Shown one piece after another: positions 50,526-59,968 of a stretch of 64,000 nt of DNA. A program made the translations under genes and the position numbers. How positions within the stretch are numbered: position 1 is the first letter of the stretch; every line of letters begins with the position of its first letter. The notes under the pieces are model-generated. The model was not told the origin of the DNA. It did no database searches and saw only the letters and a list, made by a program, of their open reading frames with translations. Where the stretch lies: positions 1,054,001 to 1,118,000 of the forward strand of contig NZ_CP011925.1 of assembly GCF_000238315.3 (NCBI RefSeq), given 5' to 3'. The DNA comes from Pseudoalteromonas piscicida (GTDB taxonomy: Bacteria > Pseudomonadota > Gammaproteobacteria > Enterobacterales > Alteromonadaceae).

Positions 50526-51413
50526 ATGACCGTCAGCTCAAAAACCGAAGATCTTGAAGCTTTTATCTGTGTTGTCGATACTGGCAGTTTTTCCGCTGCA
50601 GCAAATCTGATGGACGAACAAGTTGCAAAGGTCTCAAGAGCAGTAACTCGATTAGAAAAGTCCCTGTCTGTAACCCTATTCAATCGAACGACTCGACGGA
50701 TAGAGTTAACCGAAGAAGGAGAGCTATTTTTACACTATGCGCGGCAGGCACTTAATACCATAGAGCAAGGCGAAGAGGCGTTAAGGCTTTTACGATTTTC
50801 ACCGGCAGGTAAATTAAGAGTTGATGCTGCAAGTCCTTTCGTTTTTCATCAGCTTACGCCTATATTAAAAGGTTTTAATGAGGCCTTTCCCGATATTACT
50901 TTGGAAATAACGAGTCATGACAGCATCATCGATTTGCTAGAGCATAAAACCGATATCGCAATACGAATTGGTGACTTAGCTGACTCTAATCTTCATGCGC
51001 GTTTGCTAGGCCGCAGTAAACTTCATCTTGTAGCCAGCCCTGACTATTTAAGTAAATTTGTAGGTAATGAATCACGGATTGATCTTCCACATCATAACTT
51101 GATAGGTTTTACCGATGCCCCACATCTCAACGTCTGGCCTTTACAAAGTCCGCAACAACTCAAGTTTTCCATTAGCGCATCCAGCGGTGAGACCGTGAGG
51201 CAATTGTGTATTGCAGGCCATGGCATTGCACTGCTATCTAACTTTATGGTGAGGCAAGATATAAAAGCCGGAAGACTTGTTGAAGTGTTTACCGAACAAA
51301 TTATTTCGCCAAATCGCAGAGAAGCAGTACAAGCAGTGTATTATCAAAATAGTGGTGTATCCTCTCGGATTTCGGCATTTCTAGACTACATTGCGCCTAG
51401 GCTCACGTTATAG
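50526..51413 (+). CDS. LysR-family transcriptional regulator
   Basis: A 295-residue regulator with an N-terminal HTH (SFSAAANLMDEQVAKVSRAV) and an effector-binding half. It belongs to the large group close to DsdC/AaeR/YafC-type proteins. It sits between the divergent MFS gene and the Old Yellow Enzyme gene, so it likely controls both in response to an electrophile or aromatic compound. The shared intergenic region with the MFS gene is 115 bases. Confidence 0.85.
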   Translation: MTVSSKTEDLEAFICVVDTGSFSAAANLMDEQVAKVSRAVTRLEKSLSVTLFNRTTRRIELTEEGELFLHYARQALNTIEQGEEALRLLRFSPAGKLRVDAASPFVFHQLTPILKGFNEAFPDITLEITSHDSIIDLLEHKTDIAIRIGDLADSNLHARLLGRSKLHLVASPDYLSKFVGNESRIDLPHHNLIGFTDAPHLNVWPLQSPQQLKFSISASSGETVRQLCIAGHGIALLSNFMVRQDIKAGRLVEVFTEQIISPNRREAVQAVYYQNSGVSSRISAFLDYIAPRLTL

Positions 51414-51515
51414 TTTTTTCATTTTTTACAAATATATTTTGTATTTATTGCGGTTAATGAAAATATTTTAAATCGTTAAGCTTCTCATAGTGAAAATAAA
51501 CGTTGAGGAGGCCAA

Positions 51516-52622
51516 ATGGCTGATTTATTTGAGTCGATTAACTTAGCAGGTAAAACACTGAGCAATCGTATCGTGATGCCACCTATGACCCGCTCGCGGG
51601 CAAGTCAACCCGGGGATATCCCTAACAATTTGATGGCAACCTATTACGCTCAGCGTGCAACCGCTGGTTTAATTATCAGTGAAGGGACACAAATATCGCA
51701 ACTCGGTAAGGGATATGCTTGGACACCGGGGATCTATTCAGACGCCCAAGTTGCTGGCTGGAAACAAGTCACAAAACAAGTGCATGATGCAGGCGGTGTT
51801 ATGTTTGCGCAGCTTTGGCATGTTGGGCGAGTATCACACCAAAGTAATACCGGTGGGCTTCAGCCGATTTCAGCTTCAGCAATTCAAGCTCAGGGTGTGA
51901 AAGTTTTCATCGATGAAAATGATTCCCCTGATTTTATTCAAGCTCAAACACCTAGAGCAATGACCCAAGCAGACATCAATAATGTTATTAACGAATATCG
52001 ACACGCTGCACGCAACGCGATGCAAGCAGGATTTGATGGAATTGAACTGCATGCAGCGAATGGTTATTTGATTAATCAATTTTTAGACTCTCACTCGAAT
52101 CAAAGGACTGATGGCTATGGTGGCTCTCTTAATAACCGCATTCGCTTTTTGCGTGAAGTCGTAACGGCGGTGAGTGAAGAAATAGGCAGTGACAAAGTGG
52201 GCGTTAGACTTGCGCCGCTTACTACCTTAAATGGTACAGTAGATGAAAACCCTGAGCAGACATACCTCGCGGTAATTAAACAGCTAAATGCGCACAACGT
52301 ATGCTATGTACACATCGCAGAAGCGGATTGGGAAGACGCGCCAGATATGCCTCTGAAATTTAAATACGCAATTAGAGAGGCATTTAATGGCGTGTTAATT
52401 TATGCCGGAAAGTATACGAAAGCGCGCGCCCAACAAGCTCTTAATGAAGGTTGGGCTGATATGATTGGGTTTGGTCGTCCTTTTATCTCAAACCCTGATT
52501 TGCCCTACAGACTGGCAAATGACTTGTACTTAAACGAACATCAGCCTGATACATTATTTGGTGGTAGCGAACAAGGTTATACCGATTACAAAATTCACGC
52601 CTCAAATCCAATAAACGTATAG
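51516..52622 (+). CDS. Old Yellow Enzyme family alkene/nitro reductase
   Basis: A 368-residue FMN enzyme that reduces electrophilic alkenes, quinones, nitro compounds or N-ethylmaleimide with NAD(P)H (NemA/OYE type). The substrate-binding pair His179-Asn182 and Tyr184 are in ELHAANGYL. The conserved HSNQRTDGYGGS loop and the FMN phosphate site GFGRPFISNPDLP are present. AGGAGG lies before the ATG. With the LysR regulator and MFS exporter it forms a likely detoxification set. Confidence 0.9.
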   Translation: MADLFESINLAGKTLSNRIVMPPMTRSRASQPGDIPNNLMATYYAQRATAGLIISEGTQISQLGKGYAWTPGIYSDAQVAGWKQVTKQVHDAGGVMFAQLWHVGRVSHQSNTGGLQPISASAIQAQGVKVFIDENDSPDFIQAQTPRAMTQADINNVINEYRHAARNAMQAGFDGIELHAANGYLINQFLDSHSNQRTDGYGGSLNNRIRFLREVVTAVSEEIGSDKVGVRLAPLTTLNGTVDENPEQTYLAVIKQLNAHNVCYVHIAEADWEDAPDMPLKFKYAIREAFNGVLIYAGKYTKARAQQALNEGWADMIGFGRPFISNPDLPYRLANDLYLNEHQPDTLFGGSEQGYTDYKIHASNPINV

Positions 52623-52644
52623 TAGACTAAAAGTTAGTTTCGAT

Positions 52645-52732
52645 CTGCGTACGCATTAACTGGTGTGTACGCAGCTTTCATTTCAACGGCGTTAAGGTGA
52701 GAGCAATGTAGCGAACTTTTGCTCTCACTTTT
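52645..52732 (+). terminator. Two hairpins after the Old Yellow Enzyme gene
   Basis: CTGCGTAC/GTACGCAG (52645-52674) is followed by GTGAGAGCAA/TTGCTCTCAC (52697-52728) with a TTTT tail. The second is a normal rho-independent terminator. Confidence 0.7.
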
Positions 52733-52850
52733 CCTAAATTATCGCTAATGATAGTGTATGCCAAAGCATATAGATTGGAGTTTAGCCTCAAAATAGGGAA
52801 TAATGTCGCCAAATTAAATACACATAAAACATTCTACATCTTATCTAAAA

Positions 52851-54746
52851 ATGAAAAATATAATTCTATTTGCTATTGCACTTTTGTGCACTAGCTCTGC
52901 TAACGCCCAGTTACCTATTGAAAGTTACGCGCAACTCCCTAATATGAGTAAAGTTTCACTCTCACCCAGTGGTAAGGCCGTTGCGTATTTACAAAATTAT
53001 GAAGGAAATCTCGTTCTTACTGTTCATGACCTAAAAACGCATAAAAAAAACTATATATTGCAAACTGATAATAAAACGATAGCACTTGGTTGGTATGATT
53101 GGGCCAGCGATGACATGCTCTTATTTGGTGCTAATTACACCAAAGTTCAGCGCGGCGTAAAGTACACATCATCTCGTTTATTTAAATTTGATTTAAAAAA
53201 CCCTACGGATGAATTGGTTCAAATCAACCGTGCTTATCGCAATGAAATTTCTGCGCAATTTCAAGATGGTGTAATTAGCATACTGCCAGAACAACCAAAC
53301 AAGATATTGGTACAAACTGACTTTGATATGGCAAACAAGCCGAGCGTTTATATCTTAGACATAGCTAAAGATAGACGCGAGAAAGTTGTTCGAGCAAGAA
53401 CGAAAATCTCCAGTTGGATAGCCGATCAACAAGGTAATGTAAGAATAGGTTACGGGTTTGAAGGGATCCGAGCTTATTATATGCTCTATGATAACAAAAC
53501 GAAGGATCTAACTGATTTCTACACTTTTCAGGCTCGTGGCCCGGAAGCTATCCATATTCTGGGATTTGATAAAGATCCAAATATTATTTACCTCACCGCA
53601 CTTCATAATGGTAAAAATGCGCTGTTTAAAGCAGACATTACTAAGCGCCCGCTTTTACCTCAGCTTATTTTCTCCGATCCAGACTATGATTTTGATGGCA
53701 GTATCATTTATTCACACGACGGTAGAGCCATAGGCTTCAGCCATTCCAATCTTGATAACTCGAGAGTCTATTGGGACGAAGACCGCAAACTCCTACAACG
53801 CTCACTCAAGGCGGCATTACCAAGCTACGACACCGTTGTAATAAGTATGAGCGCGGATAATAAAAAATACATTGCGTACGGCGATTCTGACCAAGACTCT
53901 GGTACGTACCTGATTGGTGACAGAGAAACCAGCTCTTTAGCGGGGTTAGGACGTTTATATCCAGATATTACTGGTGACAATTATTTGGGCAAACAAAGGG
54001 TGTCGTTTAAAGCGCGTGACGGCCTTGAAATTGAAGGTTACTTAACCCTACCTAAAGCATTCGATGCGGCTGCTCCCACAATCATCTTTCCACACGGTGG
54101 ACCATACTCTCGCGACTACGCTGGCTTTGATTACTGGTCTGAATTATTGGCAAGCCGAGGCTTTGTGGTTTTCCAACCTAACTTTAGGGGCTCTTTTGGT
54201 TATGGTTTTGACTTCTTTAATGAAGCAAATCAAGGTTGGGGAGGAAAGATGCAAGATGACTTACAAGATGCGGCAAACTGGTTGGTTGCAGAAAAGTATG
54301 CACTCAAAAATAAAATTTGTATAGGTGGTGCAAGTTACGGCGGCTATGCAGCACTAATGGCTGTGGTAAAACATCCTGAAACGTTTCAATGTGCAGCAAG
54401 TTTTGCCGGTGTTACAGACTTAGAATCGATAGTCAGTCGTGCGCGCTTTTTCACAAACAAAGAGCTTGTTCGTGACCAATTTGGACAAGATACTGATAAA
54501 CTTGAGGCACAATCTCCTGTTAACTACGCTAAGCAGATTAACCGCCCCGTGTTAATTATTCATGGTGATGACGATAAAGTCGTGCCTGTGAATCATAGTC
54601 GTGACATGGCAGATGAACTTGAAGATCATGACAAGAAGTTCAAATACATAGAGCTCGAGGATGGGAATCATCATCTGAGTTATCAAGCACATAGAGTGAA
54701 GACGCTCACTGAGTTTTTAGCTTTTTTCGAAAAACATCTTAAGTAG
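52851..54746 (+). CDS. Secreted S9-family (prolyl oligopeptidase-like) peptidase
   Basis: A 631-residue serine peptidase with a signal peptide (MKNIILFAIALLCTSSANA). An N-terminal beta-propeller (about 25-365) covers a C-terminal alpha/beta hydrolase domain. The triad is Ser495 in GGASYGGYA, Asp575 in HGDDDKVVPV and His607 in DGNHH. The oxyanion region HGGPYSRD is present. It should cut short peptides, probably dipeptides or acyl-peptides, in the periplasm. It is a single gene with its own terminator. Confidence 0.9.
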   Translation: MKNIILFAIALLCTSSANAQLPIESYAQLPNMSKVSLSPSGKAVAYLQNYEGNLVLTVHDLKTHKKNYILQTDNKTIALGWYDWASDDMLLFGANYTKVQRGVKYTSSRLFKFDLKNPTDELVQINRAYRNEISAQFQDGVISILPEQPNKILVQTDFDMANKPSVYILDIAKDRREKVVRARTKISSWIADQQGNVRIGYGFEGIRAYYMLYDNKTKDLTDFYTFQARGPEAIHILGFDKDPNIIYLTALHNGKNALFKADITKRPLLPQLIFSDPDYDFDGSIIYSHDGRAIGFSHSNLDNSRVYWDEDRKLLQRSLKAALPSYDTVVISMSADNKKYIAYGDSDQDSGTYLIGDRETSSLAGLGRLYPDITGDNYLGKQRVSFKARDGLEIEGYLTLPKAFDAAAPTIIFPHGGPYSRDYAGFDYWSELLASRGFVVFQPNFRGSFGYGFDFFNEANQGWGGKMQDDLQDAANWLVAEKYALKNKICIGGASYGGYAALMAVVKHPETFQCAASFAGVTDLESIVSRARFFTNKELVRDQFGQDTDKLEAQSPVNYAKQINRPVLIIHGDDDKVVPVNHSRDMADELEDHDKKFKYIELEDGNHHLSYQAHRVKTLTEFLAFFEKHLK

Positions 54747-54748
54747 CA

Positions 54749-54775
54749 AAGCGCCGCAATTAGCGGCGCTTTTTA
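54749..54775 (+). terminator. Terminator of the S9 peptidase gene
   Basis: AAGCGCCGC pairs with GCGGCGCTT around AATTA, followed by TTT. Confidence 0.9.
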
Positions 54776-54843
54776 TTGAGAGAGCAACTTCTTCTGTCAC
54801 AGAGTTGATGTATGATAGGGGGCTAACATAAAGGAGAATTATT

Positions 54844-55788
54844 GTGCAGCTCGTTAAATTATTCACCATAGCATTGATGCCTATGCTCAGTGTATTTCAG
54901 GCCTCGGCAACGTCATTTTTAGTCTTTGGTGATATGCCCTATTCGGAGATAGACAGAGGCATGCTGATGCCAAATGGTGCACTGCATGAAAAGGTAAACA
55001 ATACACAGCATGATTTTATGGTGCACGTAGGTGATATGAAATCCGGTGCTGAGCCCTGTACAGACCAGCTGCTTAAAGATAATTATGCCCTGATCTCAAG
55101 TGTGAGTAGCCAACCTTTTGTATTCACGCCCGGCGACAATGATTGGACTGACTGTGACCGCGAAACTCTGAACCCTAGGTTTGATGAGTTAGAAAGATTG
55201 GATTTCATCCGTAAACACTTTGCGGTGCAAATACCAGACCTTCCAAAGTTTAAACGTCAGCAAACAGTACCTGAAAATCAATCTTGGATAGTGGATGATG
55301 TGCAGTTTTTAACTTTGCATGTACCTGGTACCAACAATGGTCGCAGACAAATCTTATTATCCGATAAGAAAGTAGTGCACGAAGAGTCCCATCGTCGTGA
55401 TGTAGAGAATATTAAGTGGTTGGATAGCTTGCTGACGCCAAGCCATAAAGCTGCGGTGATATTTCTACAAGCTGACCTCTATCAAAAAGAGAAGCACTCA
55501 GGACGTTGTGATAAAAGCTCAAAAGCTAAGTGCGATGGTTATCAGTTATATCGAGAGACACTTGCAGAATATGCGGCTCAACTCAGTTATCCGTTGCTGT
55601 TGATACATGGAGATACGGGAGAGTTTTGCTTTTCTGAACAGTCAAAGAATTTATGGCGTCTTAACGCCCCAGGAGACTTTCAATATTTAGATATTGCAAA
55701 GGTTAAAGTTAAGGGAGGTAAAAAGAAGCCATTTATGGTAACACCGCTTCTTTCGCAAGATAAAATAGCTAAATGCAAGGGGCTGTAA
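54844..55788 (+). CDS. Secreted calcineurin-like metallophosphatase
   Basis: A 314-residue exported protein (signal MQLVKLFTIALMPMLSVFQASA). The metal-site motifs of the metallophosphoesterase fold appear as FGDMPYSE, VHVGDMKSG and TPGDNDWTDC. The last stands for the usual GNHD motif with Asn-Asp reversed in spacing, a feature of a marine subgroup. A GTG start at 54844 follows AAAGGAG. It is convergent with a PhoD-family gene, and both may serve in organic phosphate use. Confidence 0.75.
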   Translation: MQLVKLFTIALMPMLSVFQASATSFLVFGDMPYSEIDRGMLMPNGALHEKVNNTQHDFMVHVGDMKSGAEPCTDQLLKDNYALISSVSSQPFVFTPGDNDWTDCDRETLNPRFDELERLDFIRKHFAVQIPDLPKFKRQQTVPENQSWIVDDVQFLTLHVPGTNNGRRQILLSDKKVVHEESHRRDVENIKWLDSLLTPSHKAAVIFLQADLYQKEKHSGRCDKSSKAKCDGYQLYRETLAEYAAQLSYPLLLIHGDTGEFCFSEQSKNLWRLNAPGDFQYLDIAKVKVKGGKKKPFMVTPLLSQDKIAKCKGL

Positions 55789-55796
55789 AGCCCCTT
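55777..55796 (+). terminator. Terminator overlapping the stop of the metallophosphatase gene
   Basis: AAGGGGCT and AGCCCCTT pair around GTAA, and the TAA stop lies inside the hairpin. The tail is TTACACACTTTTT. Confidence 0.7.
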
Positions 55797-55850
55797 TACA
55801 CACTTTTTACTAAGCTGTACATAAAGCGTAGCGCGAATAGCTTGCCGTAC

Positions 55851-57557
55851 CTACAGAATAAGCTCGCGCTGTTTATTGTGACTTTCAAACTGCTCTTGCT
55901 TAACTGTATTGACAAAATGCCACTCACTTTCCACCTTCTCTTTTGTAAAATTAAGCGTTAAATAACCACGCTGATGAATATTGGCATATTCAAGATCATC
56001 GACTAATAATTGCAATACCTCAGCGAATTGTAGCGCTTGCTCATCGCCTAATTGCAAGTAATGCTCAAGCCCCGGAGAGCTGACAGAAGCTGTAGCATAC
56101 TCTTGACCACAAACAGCTCCGCTTGCATCGCAGAGTTTACCAGACCAGGCGTTGTGCGTATCTCCAGCAACGACTACTAAATTTTTATTGGCCGCTTTTG
56201 CTGTTTGTAAAATTACTTCTCGTTCAACCGGATAGCCGTCCCATGCATCCAAATTATAAGGTGCGGTAAACGTGACTCGTGCTTTTTCTTGTTCTGACAA
56301 CGTTGAGTCACCAGCAAGCATTCTCCCCTTTATTTGAGCAAGCTCTGTTAATTGCGTCGACATTTGTGCAGAAGGGTTGGCAAGAGACATGAGCAGCTCG
56401 GCTGGGATCATCATTTTGGTCATCAATACTTGTTGCCCTAAGACTTGCCATTTCGCCGCAGATGTCTTTAAGTTATCTGTGAGCCAAGTCAATTGGTTTA
56501 CGCCCAATAGCTGTTGTGAAGGCGCGGAGAGATCCGCCTGAAATCCGGCAAAATCCACTTGTCCTGTTGTAGGGTCAATATAATCTTGATAGTCGAGTGC
56601 TTTAGCGCGGCTCTCATGACGAGTATCTAGCATATAAAGTGATAACAAGTCGCCAAATTCAAATTTACGATAGAGGCTCTCAAGTTGATCCTTAACCATC
56701 GGACGCACAGGCATCCATTCATAGTAGGCTTGCAGTGCAGCAAGCTTTCGGGCTGTGTACTCCCCTTCTCCTTCGTTATGGTTTTCAGCGCCATCTATGT
56801 ATGAGTCATTACATACTTCATGGTCATCCCATACCGCAATAAATGGCGTACTGGCGTGGAGAGCTTGCAGACCAAGGTCCGTACGATATTTTGCGTAGCG
56901 ACGACGATAATCATTTAATGAAATAATCTCGCTCGCATTATCTGCATCCAGCCCTCGCCCCATGGCGTCGGCATTTTCAGTGGCATACCCACCCATACCA
57001 TATTCGTATATGTAATCACCTAAATGCAACACCGCGTCTAAATCGCTGCGTTTTGCAGCTTCTGCGTAAACATGAAAGTAACCAGCCGGATAATTTGCAC
57101 AAGACATGACTGCAAGTTTTACCTCAATTACATCGTTAACGGGCAAGGTTTTGCATTTACCTGTGGGGGAATGCGTTTCCTTAGTGACGAAGCGATAAAA
57201 GTAGCGGCTATTTGCAGTCAGGCCATTAAGATCTACTTTAACGGTGTAATCATTTTTTGCTAATGCGGCAAGTTGATGGCTTTGTAGTAAGACTCCAAAA
57301 TCTTCAGACTCTGATACTTGTAGAGTGACATCCACACTGCTAGGTGTACCTTCAGGAGTGACTCGCGTCCACAGTATAACGCTGTCTGCTAAAGGGTCGC
57401 CACTTGCGACACCATGGTTAAATGCAATAGCAAAATCGTTGCTTGCAACCGCTTTACTATCACTGCTGCCGCAACCTACTAACGAAACGCTAATTGTTGC
57501 TGCGCCAACGCCCATTAATGCACTTTTAATAAAATCTCGACGGGTAAAACTTGCCAT
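55851..57557 (-). CDS. PhoD-family alkaline phosphatase/phosphodiesterase, Tat lipoprotein
   Basis: A 568-residue exported enzyme. The N-terminus has a twin-arginine motif (SFTRRDFIKSA) and then a lipobox (LVGCG), so it is likely a Tat-exported lipoprotein. An N-terminal fibronectin-like domain (about 40-140) precedes the PhoD catalytic part. Metal-binding motifs are visible: MSCANYPAG, HLGDYIYEYG, WDDHEVCNDSY and VVAGDTHNAW. PhoD enzymes release phosphate from mono- and diesters and need Ca2+ and Fe3+. Confidence 0.9.
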   Translation of the reverse strand: MASFTRRDFIKSALMGVGAATISVSLVGCGSSDSKAVASNDFAIAFNHGVASGDPLADSVILWTRVTPEGTPSSVDVTLQVSESEDFGVLLQSHQLAALAKNDYTVKVDLNGLTANSRYFYRFVTKETHSPTGKCKTLPVNDVIEVKLAVMSCANYPAGYFHVYAEAAKRSDLDAVLHLGDYIYEYGMGGYATENADAMGRGLDADNASEIISLNDYRRRYAKYRTDLGLQALHASTPFIAVWDDHEVCNDSYIDGAENHNEGEGEYTARKLAALQAYYEWMPVRPMVKDQLESLYRKFEFGDLLSLYMLDTRHESRAKALDYQDYIDPTTGQVDFAGFQADLSAPSQQLLGVNQLTWLTDNLKTSAAKWQVLGQQVLMTKMMIPAELLMSLANPSAQMSTQLTELAQIKGRMLAGDSTLSEQEKARVTFTAPYNLDAWDGYPVEREVILQTAKAANKNLVVVAGDTHNAWSGKLCDASGAVCGQEYATASVSSPGLEHYLQLGDEQALQFAEVLQLLVDDLEYANIHQRGYLTLNFTKEKVESEWHFVNTVKQEQFESHNKQRELIL

Positions 57558-57663
57558 TATTATTGTTCCTTAACTGCAAAATGCGCCATATTGGGCGCAC
57601 TTATCTACTACTTGAAGGAACTAGCTTAGTTAAGCATTATTACAATTTAACGATTGGTCTTAA

Positions 57664-58587
57664 TTAGTGCGGATTTGGAACAACTCGATTTCTGCCACTG
57701 CTTTTGGCTTCTAGTAACATCGTATCTGCACGACGAATAATGCTTTCAACGCCAGACTCACCTGCGCCAAATTCAGCAACCCCAAATGAACTGGTAATAT
57801 CGACCTCTTCACCGACCGCAATTTGAAATGATGCCTGCTCTATCATAATGCGCGCGCGCTCGGCGACTAATATTGCCCCCTCTAAGCCGGTATTCGGCAG
57901 TACCAGAGCAAATTCTTCTCCACCTAGTCGAGCTATTAAATCCGTGTCTCGTAACATTTCTGAGAGTAGCGAGCTTACATGAACCAGCACTATGTCCCCT
58001 GCTTCATGGCCAAATTGCTCGTTAATTGCACGGAAATTATCGAGGTCGGTCAATATCACACTAAATGGTGTTCTGTAACGTTCATATAACCTAATTTGAC
58101 TGTCAATTTTATCGCTTAGCTGCCTACGACTGGCGACGCCCGTTAATGGATCAGTTTTGGTAATAAAATCAAGTTCTTTACGTAAGTGATCGAGTTCGCT
58201 ATGCATTGCTTTTGTTGTGGTGATGTTATCTCCGTAGATAACAAAGGTATCATCTTGCAGCGAAAAACATCGTAATCTGAAGAACTCACCGCTTAAGGTA
58301 TCAATTTCAATTTCTGGATAGTCTAATTCACAGCCGTTGCTTAAGCCTAAAAACCATTCCGTGAGTTCATCGCCGTCGATTCTGTCATCAAACGCATCGT
58401 CTGTTTGTGGGTCAAAGATATTACTCAGTGTACGCCCTGTTATGTGAGACGAGGGTTGTCCGATTAGCTTTGTCATTGCTTTATTACAAAATTCAAGAAT
58501 CGACTTGTTGCTAACAATAGCAACTGCATCGTCACTTTTATTGAGCACGCCACTCAGTAGGGGTTGTAAATGGTTAGCGTTAGACAT
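57664..58587 (-). CDS. PAS-GGDEF diguanylate cyclase
   Basis: A 307-residue soluble cyclase: a PAS domain (about 10-120), a short coiled coil, then GGDEF (about 140-300). The active site is GGEEF in IARLGGEEFALVLP. An RxxD inhibitory site (RDTD) is placed five residues before it, so it should be an active, product-inhibited enzyme. It is a single gene, divergent from the RND operon. Confidence 0.9.
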   Translation of the reverse strand: MSNANHLQPLLSGVLNKSDDAVAIVSNKSILEFCNKAMTKLIGQPSSHITGRTLSNIFDPQTDDAFDDRIDGDELTEWFLGLSNGCELDYPEIEIDTLSGEFFRLRCFSLQDDTFVIYGDNITTTKAMHSELDHLRKELDFITKTDPLTGVASRRQLSDKIDSQIRLYERYRTPFSVILTDLDNFRAINEQFGHEAGDIVLVHVSSLLSEMLRDTDLIARLGGEEFALVLPNTGLEGAILVAERARIMIEQASFQIAVGEEVDITSSFGVAEFGAGESGVESIIRRADTMLLEAKSSGRNRVVPNPH

Positions 58588-58790
58588 AATTCAATTCCGT
58601 TAGGCTTTTTGTTATTTTAAATCAATCGGGAAGATTTATCTTAGATCTCGCGCAAATCACACAAAAAAGACATTTTGATTTCGTTATTTACATCGATTGA
58701 TTCTAGTTTGGCACCAATTATATTCCATTTCACTTATGTTTAATGCAACAAATGAAACGTATAGTTACCTCCATACACAAAGGAGGAACT

Positions 58791-59966
58791 ATGTTAAAAC
58801 CAACGCAACTAGCAACGATTATTTCTGCTTTGCTACTGCTAAGTGCATGTGGCGAAGCTGAGCAGGCAAGCAGTCAAACTCCGCCTCTTCAACCAATTGA
58901 TGTAGCAGCAACACCGCAAATTAGTATTGCTGATTGGCACACCTATACAACACGCCTCTCTTCTCCAAACGAAGTCGCACTTCGCGCTCGGGTCACAGGT
59001 GTTATCAGCTCGGTAAACTTCAAAGAAGGAGATACGGTGCACCAAGGCGATGTTTTATTTGAGCTGGACGATAGAACTTTCTTGGCTGAGGTTGCCAGCC
59101 TTGCCGCACAAGTGAAACGTGCCGAAGCAGCCCTTTCGCAAGCAAAAAGTGAGTCAGCGCGTGCGCTTCGTTTAAGCAAGCAAAAAGCGATTTCAACCGA
59201 AGAAGTCGATGCCCGTGTTTCGCTTACCGCACAGCGTGAAGCCGAACTAGATGCACTTCGCGCTTCATATAAAGCAGCTCAGTTAAACTTAGAGTTTAGC
59301 AAGATCACAGCACCAATCAGCGGTAAAATTTCATTTGCAGAGGTCACTCAAGGTAACACCATTAGAGCAAACGACACTTTGCTCACTACGATAGTCGCAA
59401 CCGACAAGATGTATGCGTACTTTGATATCGACGAGCGCACTTGGAATAGCCAGTTTGCATCAGTGACGGAAGGTGAGCCGCTTCCTGTGAAATTACAGCT
59501 ATTGGGCCGTGAGTCACAGCCAGTCATGGGTGAGCTAGACTTTATTGACAACGCCATTGATGAACACTCCGGAACCCTAAAAGTACGCGCTTCTTTTGAT
59601 AATCACAGTGGACAATTACGACCTGGCTCGTTTGCGCGAGTGAGTCTTTCATCCGGTGAGCAAAACGATCGAGTATTAATTCCAGACCGCGCAGTGGGTA
59701 CAGATCTTAAAAATCGTTTTGTTCTTGTCGTCAACGACGCTAATACACTTGAATATCGTCTGATCACACTGGGTAACCGCTATGGCGAATTTCGTGCTGT
59801 TGAGTCGGGTTTAGCCGCAGGAGAGCGTATCGCTGTTAATGGTCCTGCGCGTGTAGGACCAGGCATGCCGATAAGCCCAAATTCCGTGACGCTTACCTTG
59901 CCAGATAACATTGCCACAGAAGTGGTTGCGATGACGCCAAGCGATTCTTCACAAGGATTAAACTAA
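58791..59966 (+). CDS. RND efflux periplasmic adaptor (membrane fusion lipoprotein)
   Basis: A 391-residue adaptor of the AcrA/MexA type. The ATG at 58791 is chosen because AAAGGAGG lies just upstream and gives a proper lipoprotein signal (LLLLSACGE). The order is lipoyl half (VTGVISSVNFKEGDTVHQGD), helical hairpin (about 85-150), second lipoyl half (ITAPISGKISFAEVTQGN), beta-barrel and membrane-proximal domain. It links the RND pump encoded next to an outer-membrane channel. No channel gene is adjacent. An earlier in-frame start at 58743 is unlikely. Confidence 0.9.
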   Translation: MLKPTQLATIISALLLLSACGEAEQASSQTPPLQPIDVAATPQISIADWHTYTTRLSSPNEVALRARVTGVISSVNFKEGDTVHQGDVLFELDDRTFLAEVASLAAQVKRAEAALSQAKSESARALRLSKQKAISTEEVDARVSLTAQREAELDALRASYKAAQLNLEFSKITAPISGKISFAEVTQGNTIRANDTLLTTIVATDKMYAYFDIDERTWNSQFASVTEGEPLPVKLQLLGRESQPVMGELDFIDNAIDEHSGTLKVRASFDNHSGQLRPGSFARVSLSSGEQNDRVLIPDRAVGTDLKNRFVLVVNDANTLEYRLITLGNRYGEFRAVESGLAAGERIAVNGPARVGPGMPISPNSVTLTLPDNIATEVVAMTPSDSSQGLN

Positions 59967-59968
59967 TA